DNA from: Desulfobacteraceae bacterium
GTDB lineage: Bacteria > Desulfobacterota > Desulfobacteria > Desulfobacterales > JACKCP01
Reading direction: 5' to 3'
Length of the DNA stretch: 36,264 nucleotides
Assembly (NCBI GenBank): GCA_020633955.1
Contig: JACKCP010000020.1
Coordinates: forward strand, 1 to 36,264
A program made the translations under genes and the position numbers. A model generated the notes under the pieces. The model had not been told where the DNA came from. It ran no database searches and was given only the letters and a program-made list of their open reading frames with translations. Below are positions 8,498-16,224 of the stretch, one piece after another. The stretch's first letter is position 1. Each line of letters opens with the position of its first letter.

Positions 8498-10950
8498 GTC
8501 TTGTAAATATTGCACTGGCAGGACAGCCAAACTGCGGCAAATCAACACTTTTCAATGCACTTACAGGTGCATCACAGCATGTGGCAAATTATCCCGGTGT
8601 AACAGTTGAAAAAAAAAGCGGCAGTTTCAGGGCAAAAGATATAAGGTTTTCCATTACAGACCTTCCAGGTACCTATTCCCTTACTTCATATTCCCTGGAA
8701 GAAAGGGTCGCAAGGGATTTTATTCTAAACGAAGGCCCGGAAGTTTTAATTAATGTAGTTGATGCAATGACCCTTAAAAGAGGGCTTTACTTTACATTTC
8801 AGATCATGGAAACGGGACGTCCTGTTGTTCTTGTACTGAATATGATGGATCTTGCAGAAAAAAACAAAATAAAAATCGACCATGAAAATCTTGCACAAAG
8901 ACTTGGCGTTGAAGTTGTTCCCGCATCTATGAAAACAGGCTCCGGAAAAAAAGATATTATTGAATCAGTTTACAATCTTTCAAAATCAGAGAAGCTCAAA
9001 GTACCATCCCAGCTCGATTATCTTGATATGGAGGAGTATTTAAGGGAAATTGAAGTCCTGTTATCCAAAACCTCCCTTACATCCAAAAAAATTCCTCTTC
9101 GCTGGGCTGCAATAAAGCTTATGGAGGATGACGAAAATGCAAAAGAGCTTGTTCTACAGGAAGAAACCCACCAGGAAATTATTGCAAAAGTAGATGAGCT
9201 AAGAAAAAAATTTGAAGAAGAAATTAATCTTAAGCCTGAAATGTATATTTCAAAAAGAAGATTTGAAATTGCAGAAGATATTGTAAGAACAGCTGTAAAA
9301 AAGGAAGAAAATACAAAGAGCAACATGACAGATATTCTGGACAGCTTTTTATGCCATAAAATTGCCGGGCCAGTTCTTCTTGTTGGGGTAATATATCTTC
9401 TTTATTATCTTGCAATTGTTCAGGGTTATAATATCACAAATTACACATGGCCACTTCTTGCTAAAATACGAACTTTTACAGAAAGCATAATGCCCGCATC
9501 AGGATTTATTGAGGAGCCGCTTATCAGAGCCTTTTCTCTCTGGTTTGTAGACAGTGTTAATGCTCTGTTAAACTATATTCCGATTTTTTTTATTTTATTT
9601 GCTCTTATTGCAGTACTTGAAGACAGCGGTTACATGCCAAGAATGGCATTTATTATGGACAGGCTTTTAAGCAGATTCGGTCTTCACGGGCAGTCAACAC
9701 TTCCAATGGTTCTTGGGGGAATTTATGTCGGAGGATGCGCTGTTCCAGGTGTCATGTCATGCAGAGGCATTCCAGATGAAAGATCAAGGCTTGCAACAAT
9801 TTTAATAATCCCTCTTTTAAACTGCCTTGCAAAGGTTCCTTTGTACGTTCTTCTGATAAACATATATTTTGCAGCACACAAAGGTCTTGCAATGTTTTTC
9901 ATATCAACAATAAGCATTCTTCTTGTACTGCCGGTTTCAAAAATACTTACACTTACAATTTTAAAGGACAAGGAAACTGCTCCATTTGTAATGGAGCTTC
10001 CTCCATATCATATTCCATCAGTAAAAACTGTCCTCATGCGTGCAGTTGAAAGGGTATGGCTTTTTTTAAAAAAGATCACAACCATAGTTGCAGCAGTTGC
10101 AGTGGTCATTTTTGTTCTTCTCTATTATCCGGGGATAAGTGATGAAAGAATGAAATATTACCATGGTGAAGAAGAAAAGGCGGTTTCAGGTTTTTTAAAG
10201 GCAGCATCAAAAACATCATTCAAAGAACAATTCAATGTGGAAAAAGTAACAGAGCTTGCCAATTTTTATGATACCTACAGATCTGCAAAAATGCAGGGAG
10301 GTTCAGGTTTTGAAAATAAGGAAAAACAGTTTGAAGAAAAATTCCCGCTTTATCTTTCAATTATAAAACCATCAAAAGACAGGGAGCTTAAACTTCTTGG
10401 AAGAGAACTAAAAAAACTTGTCAGATCAAGAAAAATTATTTCCATGGAAATGAAAAAGGAAAGAATCAACAACAGCTTTCTTGGAAAGGCAGGTATGGCA
10501 CTTGAACCTGTTACTCAATATGCAGGCTTTAACTGGAAAGTCAATGTTGCACTTTTAAGTGCCCTTGCAGCCAAGGAAAGCAGTGTTGCAACCCTTGGTG
10601 CACTTTATCAGCAGGACGAATCCGGAGCTTCCCTTGAAACAAGAATGGGAAATGAAGAAAAAGGATTTACTCCTCTCCATGCACTTTCACTTATGCTTTT
10701 TATGGTTTTATATCCGCCTTGTGTTGCAACTGCAATAGCTGTCAAGCTGATGTCAGGTTCTGCAAAATTTATGGTTTTCTCCATGATTTATCCAATGATT
10801 ATAGGAATTTTTGTGTCTTCTGCTGTATTTTCGGTTTCAACGGCATTAAATCTTAGTGGATTACAGGCAATGTTTGGATTTTACGGGCTTGCCTTGATTT
10901 TTACAATAATAATGGGATTTGTAAAAAATGATAAGAATTACCAGAATTAA
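8494..10950 (+). CDS. feoB: FeoB ferrous iron transporter
   Basis: An 818-aa inner-membrane Fe2+ transporter. The N-terminal GTPase has G1 GQPNCGKST (10-18), G2 Thr37 in NYPGVTVEKKSG, G3 DLPG (56-59), G4 NMMD (116-119) and G5 near PASMKTG (143-149), followed by a helical region to about residue 285. The membrane part has two Gate regions. Gate 1 (about 408-450) reads GGCAVPGVMSCRG and PLLNCLAK, a variant of the classic pattern that keeps cysteines. Gate 2 is near residues 673-705. A charged stretch of about 120 residues (about 545-665) separates them and is longer than in classic FeoB. The start is coupled to feoA, and GGAGG lies 10 nt upstream. No FeoC winged-helix gene follows; a small secreted Cys protein does. 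Confidence 0.96.
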   Translation: MSLVNIALAGQPNCGKSTLFNALTGASQHVANYPGVTVEKKSGSFRAKDIRFSITDLPGTYSLTSYSLEERVARDFILNEGPEVLINVVDAMTLKRGLYFTFQIMETGRPVVLVLNMMDLAEKNKIKIDHENLAQRLGVEVVPASMKTGSGKKDIIESVYNLSKSEKLKVPSQLDYLDMEEYLREIEVLLSKTSLTSKKIPLRWAAIKLMEDDENAKELVLQEETHQEIIAKVDELRKKFEEEINLKPEMYISKRRFEIAEDIVRTAVKKEENTKSNMTDILDSFLCHKIAGPVLLVGVIYLLYYLAIVQGYNITNYTWPLLAKIRTFTESIMPASGFIEEPLIRAFSLWFVDSVNALLNYIPIFFILFALIAVLEDSGYMPRMAFIMDRLLSRFGLHGQSTLPMVLGGIYVGGCAVPGVMSCRGIPDERSRLATILIIPLLNCLAKVPLYVLLINIYFAAHKGLAMFFISTISILLVLPVSKILTLTILKDKETAPFVMELPPYHIPSVKTVLMRAVERVWLFLKKITTIVAAVAVVIFVLLYYPGISDERMKYYHGEEEKAVSGFLKAASKTSFKEQFNVEKVTELANFYDTYRSAKMQGGSGFENKEKQFEEKFPLYLSIIKPSKDRELKLLGRELKKLVRSRKIISMEMKKERINNSFLGKAGMALEPVTQYAGFNWKVNVALLSALAAKESSVATLGALYQQDESGASLETRMGNEEKGFTPLHALSLMLFMVLYPPCVATAIAVKLMSGSAKFMVFSMIYPMIIGIFVSSAVFSVSTALNLSGLQAMFGFYGLALIFTIIMGFVKNDKNYQN

Positions 10951-10960
10951 AGGAGAGAAA

Positions 10961-11281
10961 ATGAAGAAAAAAGTTTTTGCTGTAGTTTTGTTTTTTGCTG
11001 CTGTTTTGTTTGCGGCACAATCCTTTGCACACACCCCTCTTTGCTCATGCTATGATGCAGGAGACGGGCAGATTATATGCGAAGGAGGTTTTTCTGACGG
11101 TTCATCAGCATCAGGGGTTGAGATGCGTGTTGAGGACAAAAACGGAAAAACTCATGTAAATGGTAAAATGGATGAATTCAGTGAATTTACATTCAAAAAA
11201 CCAGGTTTTGACTATGTAGTAGTTTTTAATGCAGGTCCTGGCCATGAAATTAAAATTGATGGCAAAAAAATTAATGAATAA
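10961..11281 (+). CDS. small secreted protein with N-terminal His and Cys-x-Cys after signal peptide
   Basis: A 106-aa protein starting at ATG 10961, with AAGGAG about 8 nt upstream and only 10 nt after feoB. An earlier in-frame ATG at 10928 lies inside feoB and lacks such a site. Residues 1-23 form a clear signal peptide ending SFA. The predicted mature protein then begins His24-Thr-Pro-Leu-Cys-Ser-Cys. The rest (about 35-106) is a compact beta-rich domain that looks like a carboxypeptidase-regulatory or transthyretin-type fold, with GFSDGSSASG and GPGHEIKIDG. It is likely periplasmic and may bind metal through His/Cys; this is inferred from residues and the tight link to feoB. Confidence 0.8.
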   Translation: MKKKVFAVVLFFAAVLFAAQSFAHTPLCSCYDAGDGQIICEGGFSDGSSASGVEMRVEDKNGKTHVNGKMDEFSEFTFKKPGFDYVVVFNAGPGHEIKIDGKKINE

Positions 11282-11288
11282 TAAATTT

Positions 11289-11374
11289 TTGGCAAAGTTT
11301 TAAAAGCTTAATCAGTAAAATTCGCCAGCACCGAAAATTTCTGTGTCAAAGGCTTTTAAACTTTGCCAATTTTT
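11289..11374 (+). terminator. long hairpin followed by T5, probable terminator or attenuator
   Basis: TTGGCAAAGTTTTAAAAGC (11289-11307) pairs with GCTTTTAAACTTTGCCAA (11352-11369), with one bulged T and a 44-nt loop; TTTTT follows. The stem is mostly AT, so termination may be partial and allow some read-through from feoB into the DUF4198 gene. Confidence 0.6.
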
Positions 11375-11400
11375 AAACAAAAAAAGTTAGAGGATTAAAA

Positions 11401-12201
11401 ATGAAAAAGATATTACTACCAATATGTGCACTTATATTCAGTCTGACAGCAGTACCGGCTTATTCACATTTCCAAATGATTTACACTCCTGAATCAGCCT
11501 TGGAAAAGGCATCCGAAATTGATTTGAAGCTTGTATTTACCCATCCTTTTGAAGCAGGTCACACAATGGATATGGGAACACCTTCTGAGTTTTTTGTAAT
11601 AAAAAAAGGTAAAAAAACAGATCTTAAAAGTTCTCTTAAACCAATTACCTGGAAAAGCCTTACAAACTCAGGAAAAGCATATGAAGCCCAGGTTAAATTA
11701 AGAGGAATGGGAGACAATGTTTTTTGCCTTGTTCCAGAACCATATTATGAAAAAGAAGAAGAAATCTATATTCAGCAGATTACAAAAATGGTTGTAAACA
11801 CAGCAGGCTTTCCAACTGACTGGGATGCTGAAGCAGGTCTTCCAACTGAAATAGTTCCACTTGACAAGCCATATGCACTCTGGACTGGAAACGTATTCAG
11901 GGGAATTGTTAAAAGCAACGGCAAACCTGTTCCATATGCAGAAATTGAAGTTGAATATTTAAATCACAAGCCTTTGATGAATCACAATGAATTTTCAGAA
12001 GATGCACAGGCAGAAGCTCCACAGGATTCTTTTGTTACAATGGGAATCAAGGCAAATGTAAACGGAGAATTTACTTTTGGTATTCCACGGGCCGGATGGT
12101 GGGGATTTTGCGCCCTTGGAGCAGGTCCTGCAAAAGAATATAAAGGCAAGGAACTTTCCCAGGATGCTGTTATATGGATTCAGGCAAAAGATATGAAGTA
12201 A
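11401..12201 (+). CDS. DUF4198 (COG5266) periplasmic protein, metal-uptake associated
   Basis: A 266-aa secreted protein of the DUF4198 family. COG5266 members were linked by comparative genomics to nickel/cobalt transport (NikK-type components). A signal peptide of about 22 residues ends AYS, so the mature protein starts His23-Phe-Gln-Met. Family-like elements include the early HFQMIY, a middle segment around FTHPFEAGHTMDMG with further His residues, and a C-terminal beta-sandwich repeat (GKPVPYAEIEVEYLN, then GEFTFGIPRAGWWGFCA). Placement beside feoB rather than a Ni/Co ECF transporter suggests iron or another divalent metal here. Substrate is not shown by sequence. A terminator follows at 12218. 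Confidence 0.85.
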   Translation: MKKILLPICALIFSLTAVPAYSHFQMIYTPESALEKASEIDLKLVFTHPFEAGHTMDMGTPSEFFVIKKGKKTDLKSSLKPITWKSLTNSGKAYEAQVKLRGMGDNVFCLVPEPYYEKEEEIYIQQITKMVVNTAGFPTDWDAEAGLPTEIVPLDKPYALWTGNVFRGIVKSNGKPVPYAEIEVEYLNHKPLMNHNEFSEDAQAEAPQDSFVTMGIKANVNGEFTFGIPRAGWWGFCALGAGPAKEYKGKELSQDAVIWIQAKDMK

Positions 12202-12217
12202 TTTTAAAATAAAGTTT

Positions 12218-12254
12218 AAAGGCATAACTTTTTTAAATTGTTATGCCTTTTTTA
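12218..12254 (+). terminator. intrinsic terminator after the first DUF4198 gene
   Basis: AAGGCATAAC (12219-12228) pairs with GTTATGCCTT (12240-12249), followed by a run of T through 12253. Confidence 0.85.
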
Positions 12255-12285
12255 TTTACAATAATTTTCAGGTTTTGGAGAAAAG

Positions 12286-13329
12286 ATGAAAAGATTTATT
12301 AAATTTATATTTTTTATTTGTGCTGCACTCATGATTTCCGGAATACAGGGTTTTACAGAAGAAATGTCAAACCATGAACTTTCTGAAAAAATAGCAAGTC
12401 TTGAAGAAAAAATAGGCAATGGCAATAGTCTTCCTGTAACAGTTTCAGGTGTAATTGAATTTGAAGCAGGGTATGAAAAACAGGACAATACCACAACAGA
12501 TTTTTCTACAGCAACAGTTGATCTTGGTATTGAAGGAAAGGTTAACGATTATATTACAGGAAGCTTTGTTTTTACCTACAATGACGAAGACGGAGGAGTT
12601 GAACTGGATGAGGCAGTTATTGCAATAGAGTCTGAAAGCTATCCCTTTTACGCAAATCTTGGACATTTTGTGGTTCCATTCGGACTTTACAATACAAGGT
12701 TTATAAGCGATCCAGTGACACTTGATCTTGGTGAAACAACACAAAACACAATAATGGCAGGATTTGCAAATGACCTGTTTGATATAAATGCAGCTTTTTT
12801 CAATGGTGAAGTAAATGAAACCGGAGAAAAAGATGACAATATTTCAAAATATGTTGTTTCTGCAACTTTGAACATTCCATCATCCGAAAATTTTTCTGCT
12901 TCTCTTGGGGGTTCTGTTATTTCAGATATCACAGAATCTGATGTGCTTGAAGAAGAACTTACAGAAGAAAAAGAAGTTAAAGATTTCACCATGGGTTATT
13001 CAATATTTTTAAGCCTTTCACTAATGGACAAAATCTTTTTTGACGCAGAATATGTTGCCGCGTCAGATGATATTGAAATTGACGGAAAAAAAGTTGAGCC
13101 AAATGCACTTAACGTTGAACTTGGCCTTGCTGTTAGTGAGGATATTGAAACCGCAGTTCGTTATGAGTCGGCAGATGATTATGAAATTGAAACACGCTAC
13201 GGCGTGGCAGCCTCCTGGGGAGTTCTTGATAACACTTCACTTTCTTTAGAATATTTAAGGTCTGAATTTGAAGACAAGGATCTTGATGATTCAGACACAA
13301 TTACAGCACAGCTTGCCATAGAGTTTTAA
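12286..13329 (+). CDS. lbtU: LbtU-family outer-membrane porin (siderophore-porin like)
   Basis: A 347-aa outer-membrane beta-barrel. A hydrophobic signal peptide (about 1-22) is followed by a short heptad-like stretch (ELSEKIASLEEKIGN) and alternating beta strands. It resembles LbtU, the TonB-independent legiobactin porin of Legionella, most clearly in the stretch around 124-160: GHFVVPFGLYNTRFISDP, then LDLGETTQNT. The last residue is Phe, as is usual for barrel insertion. Acidic loops (for example SDVLEEELTEEKE) could attract cations. It has its own flanking hairpins and a ribosome binding site GGAG before the ATG. The substrate is unknown; the setting suggests an iron or metal chelate. Confidence 0.8.
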   Translation: MKRFIKFIFFICAALMISGIQGFTEEMSNHELSEKIASLEEKIGNGNSLPVTVSGVIEFEAGYEKQDNTTTDFSTATVDLGIEGKVNDYITGSFVFTYNDEDGGVELDEAVIAIESESYPFYANLGHFVVPFGLYNTRFISDPVTLDLGETTQNTIMAGFANDLFDINAAFFNGEVNETGEKDDNISKYVVSATLNIPSSENFSASLGGSVISDITESDVLEEELTEEKEVKDFTMGYSIFLSLSLMDKIFFDAEYVAASDDIEIDGKKVEPNALNVELGLAVSEDIETAVRYESADDYEIETRYGVAASWGVLDNTSLSLEYLRSEFEDKDLDDSDTITAQLAIEF

Positions 13330-13340
13330 TTTTTAATTTT

Positions 13341-13364
13341 GATGTGCCTTATAAAAGGCACATC
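13341..13364 (+). other. stem-loop between the porin and TonB receptor genes
   Basis: GATGTGCCTT (13341-13350) and AAGGCACATC (13355-13364) form a perfect 10-bp stem with an ATAA loop just before the ribosome binding site of the receptor. No T-run follows, so it is more likely an mRNA processing or stability element than a terminator. Confidence 0.6.
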
Positions 13365-13377
13365 TTGAAGGTGATTT

Positions 13378-15180
13378 ATGGAATATAAAAATCTTTTCAA
13401 TAAAATATTTTTTTTTGGTTTTACCTTATTTTCAATTTCACAGGCATTTGCTTCAGAGGAATTGAAAAATGAAAATATTGTTGTAACAGCAACCAAAACA
13501 GCACACCTTGCTGATGATGCTCCTGTAAAAACTGAAGTAATAAATATTGAGGATCTTAAGGCAAAGGGAATAACCAGTCTTGAGGATGCCTTTGAAAATA
13601 TTTCGGGCTTGTCTGTAAAAAAAAATTCAGGTGCATGGGGACAAAGAGGGCAGATAAGTCTGCGCGGACTTGATTCTGGCCATACTCTTATTCTTATTGA
13701 CGGCCACAGGGTAAATGGAGGTCATTCCGCAGCAGTTGATTTAAACTCATATCCAATTGAAATGATAGAAAGAATAGAGGTTGTCAAGGGACCGGGTTCA
13801 GTTCTTTACGGAAGTGAAGCAATGGGCGGAGTAATAAATATTATTACAAAATCTGGAAGTGACAAATTCAAGGCTGGATTTTCTGCCGGTGCAGGGAATA
13901 GAAATACTAAGAACTATAATGTAAATTCCGGATTTGGCAATGATAAGGCAGGAGCCTATCTTTCATATACCTATTATCATACTGACGGTATTGAAAAGGA
14001 AACTGACGAATATCAGGAACATAAGGCAAGTGCTTCATTTGATTACAAAATGTCTGACAAGGCATCCATGTATACAAAATTTCTTTTTTCAAGGGAAGAT
14101 ATTGAAGAAGAAGACAGAACCCAGGACAAATCAGGAATTAATCCAGGTATTTCAATCAAGCCCGATTCCTTATCTGAATTAAAAATCTTTGGATCATATT
14201 TTTCATATGACCATGAAACAAAAGATAAAAGTACAAATTATACAGAAGACATTCTTGAAGCTGAACTGAATTATTCAAGACTTTTTTTTAACAGAAATAA
14301 CCTTACCCTTGGAACCCAGTATGAAAAAACAAAAAGGGACGACAAAGGAAAAGGCTATGATGCGGATGAAGAAATAACAAGCTTTTTTGCTTCAAATGAA
14401 ATTGATTTTTATCCTTTTGTTGCAGTTCTTGGACTGCGAATGGACAGCCACAAAGAGTGGGGTGAAGAATATAACCCAAAAATTTCACTTATGTACAAGG
14501 CAGGTGAAAATTTCACTTTCAGGGCAAGTGCAGGAAAAGCTTTCAATGCTCCAAGTTTAAGTAAGCTCTATGGAAGCTGGAAAATGGGCCCCTATCTTGT
14601 TTTACCAAATGAAAATTTAAACCCCGAAACTTCAGTTGGTTACGATGCAGGAATTGATTTTAAAAAAGGTAAAAATAATATTTCAGTAACCTTTTTCAGA
14701 AATGAAATTGATGACCTGATTAATTCAGTAAAAAGAACAGAAAATGGGAAAAGATATCTTGAGTGGGTAAATATAGATGAGGCCATGACCCAGGGTGTTG
14801 AATTTGATTTTAAAACTTCAGTAAAAAATTTAAGTGCAGGCCTGAATTATACTTATCTTGATACTGAAGATAAAAATACAGGAAAAGACATAGAAAACCG
14901 TCCAAACCATAAAGGTGACATAAGTCTTTCATACAATCTGAGAAACATTGATGCTCTTTTTGGAATTAAGGGTTCATACACAGGTAAAAGATATGAAGAT
15001 GACTTAAATACTGAAAAGCTTGACTCCTACTGGGTCTGGGATGTTTTTGGATCTATTGACATCACAGATAATCTTGGTGTTTTTGCAAGGGTTGAAAACC
15101 TGTTTGAAGAGGAAAAAATAAGCGATCAGTATGATATTGACGGTCTTGTATTTTTTGCAGGTATAAACGGTAAATTTTAG
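13378..15180 (+). CDS. TonB-dependent outer-membrane receptor
   Basis: A 600-aa receptor for energised uptake across the outer membrane. The signal peptide ends AFA at about 25, and a TonB box, ENIVVTA, lies at 32-38. The plug domain (about 40-160) has the family motifs SLRGLDSGHTLILIDG, IERIEVVKGPGSVLYGS and GGVINIIT. The 22-strand barrel fills the rest, with a C-terminal Phe (INGKF). The general type is that of siderophore, haem or cobalamin receptors; the substrate cannot be assigned. TonB, ExbB and ExbD are not in this window. The next gene, a DUF4198 protein, starts 9 nt after its stop, so the two are co-translated. Confidence 0.95.
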   Translation: MEYKNLFNKIFFFGFTLFSISQAFASEELKNENIVVTATKTAHLADDAPVKTEVINIEDLKAKGITSLEDAFENISGLSVKKNSGAWGQRGQISLRGLDSGHTLILIDGHRVNGGHSAAVDLNSYPIEMIERIEVVKGPGSVLYGSEAMGGVINIITKSGSDKFKAGFSAGAGNRNTKNYNVNSGFGNDKAGAYLSYTYYHTDGIEKETDEYQEHKASASFDYKMSDKASMYTKFLFSREDIEEEDRTQDKSGINPGISIKPDSLSELKIFGSYFSYDHETKDKSTNYTEDILEAELNYSRLFFNRNNLTLGTQYEKTKRDDKGKGYDADEEITSFFASNEIDFYPFVAVLGLRMDSHKEWGEEYNPKISLMYKAGENFTFRASAGKAFNAPSLSKLYGSWKMGPYLVLPNENLNPETSVGYDAGIDFKKGKNNISVTFFRNEIDDLINSVKRTENGKRYLEWVNIDEAMTQGVEFDFKTSVKNLSAGLNYTYLDTEDKNTGKDIENRPNHKGDISLSYNLRNIDALFGIKGSYTGKRYEDDLNTEKLDSYWVWDVFGSIDITDNLGVFARVENLFEEEKISDQYDIDGLVFFAGINGKF

Positions 15181-15189
15181 GAATTTGTC

Positions 15190-15987
15190 ATGAAAAAAAT
15201 TAAAATTTTTATTTTTATTATAATTACTCTGTTTTGTGCAGAATCTGTATTTTCCCATACTCTATGGATCAATCTTACAGATCATAATCCAAAATATTAT
15301 GAAAGATTTGGAGCATTTACAAAATCATATTTTGGCTGGGGCCACAAATATCCTGTTGATGGATTTATAAAGGCTGAAAACCTGGTTGAATTCACACTTA
15401 CTGGTAAAGATGGAAAAAAAACCGATATTGAAACTTCACAGGGAGGTTTTCTTGCATCTGAAATAAATCTTAAAAATCAGGGAACTTACTGGGTTGGTGC
15501 TGTTAAAAAGCCTGGATTTTATACAATGTATGAAAAAAATGGAAAAATCATGCATAAATCAGAACCCATGACAGGACTTGATGGAATAATTTTAAGCACA
15601 TATTTTCAGGAATTTTCAAAGGCTCTTATTAATACAGGGATTTATGATCATGAAACCCTGGTTTCTCCATTAAATCACAAGATTGAAATTATTCCACTGA
15701 TTAATCCAGGAGAGATTAAAGAAGGAGAAATTTTAAAAGTTCAGGTTTTGTTCCAGGGTAAACCTGAAAGATATATTCAGGTACTTGGAACATACAATGG
15801 ATTTTCAAATCAGGATGATTTTGCCTTTGCAACAGTAACTGACAATGAAGGAATTGCTGAAATAAGAATTTTGAAAAAAGGAAACCAGCTTTTAAAGGTT
15901 CACAAAAAGGCAGCACCAAAAAAGGAACTTGAGGGAAAATGTCTTTATGAAAGCTACAAGGCGACTCTATCCTTTGAAATACAATAG
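15190..15987 (+). CDS. second DUF4198 (COG5266) periplasmic protein
   Basis: A 265-aa secreted protein of the same broad family as the gene at 11401 but divergent from it. The signal peptide ends VFS at about 22, so the mature chain begins His23-Thr-Leu-Trp, as in typical COG5266 proteins. The C-terminal part (about 165-265) looks like a second beta-sandwich domain (EILKVQVLFQGKP, TVTDNEGIAEIRI). It starts 9 nt after the TonB receptor with AGGAA overlapping that receptor's stop, and its own stop overlaps the ribosome binding site of the following small gene. It is probably the periplasmic partner of the receptor; a metal-binding role is inferred. Confidence 0.83.
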   Translation: MKKIKIFIFIIITLFCAESVFSHTLWINLTDHNPKYYERFGAFTKSYFGWGHKYPVDGFIKAENLVEFTLTGKDGKKTDIETSQGGFLASEINLKNQGTYWVGAVKKPGFYTMYEKNGKIMHKSEPMTGLDGIILSTYFQEFSKALINTGIYDHETLVSPLNHKIEIIPLINPGEIKEGEILKVQVLFQGKPERYIQVLGTYNGFSNQDDFAFATVTDNEGIAEIRILKKGNQLLKVHKKAAPKKELEGKCLYESYKATLSFEIQ

Positions 15988-15999
15988 GAGGACAGGAAT

Positions 16000-16152
16000 A
16001 TGGGAGAGATTATTGTTTTTATCATTCTTGGAATTTCAGTGATTTATATAGGTAGAAAATTTTATATTTCCTTTAGAAAAGATAAAATAGATTCCTGCTG
16101 TCAGGGATGTTCAGGATGCGATCTTAATAAAAACATTAATAAAAAAAAATGA
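16000..16152 (+). CDS. FeoB-associated Cys-rich small membrane protein
   Basis: A 50-aa gene. AGGAGG (15986-15991) sits 8 nt before the ATG. One N-terminal membrane helix (about 4-20, IIVFIILGISVIYIG) is followed by a basic segment and the cysteine cluster CCQGCSGC (33-40), then a Lys/Asn tail. This matches the small proteins known as FeoB-associated Cys-rich membrane proteins (Pfam PF12669 type), which usually sit directly after feoB. Here it lies about 5 kb downstream, at the end of the TonB-receptor/DUF4198 module. It could bind iron or an Fe-S cluster at the inner face of the membrane; this is inferred. A strong terminator follows. Confidence 0.85.
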   Translation: MGEIIVFIILGISVIYIGRKFYISFRKDKIDSCCQGCSGCDLNKNINKKK

Positions 16153-16163
16153 TTCAATTTTTA

Positions 16164-16192
16164 CCCTGAGACATAAGAGCTCAGGGTTTTTT
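16164..16192 (+). terminator. intrinsic terminator ending the feo/TonB/DUF4198 region
   Basis: CCCTGAG (16164-16170) pairs with CTCAGGG (16180-16186), followed by TTTTTT. It separates the small Cys-rich gene from the CcsA/ResB-like module. Confidence 0.9.
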
Positions 16193-16224
16193 ATTTTAAA
16201 AGCAGATAAAATTCAGGGGATAAA

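Noticed and set aside
10928..10960. Upstream ATG for the small secreted Cys protein
   Set aside because: It lies inside feoB without a good ribosome binding site; ATG 10961 has AAGGAG and begins a signal peptide.
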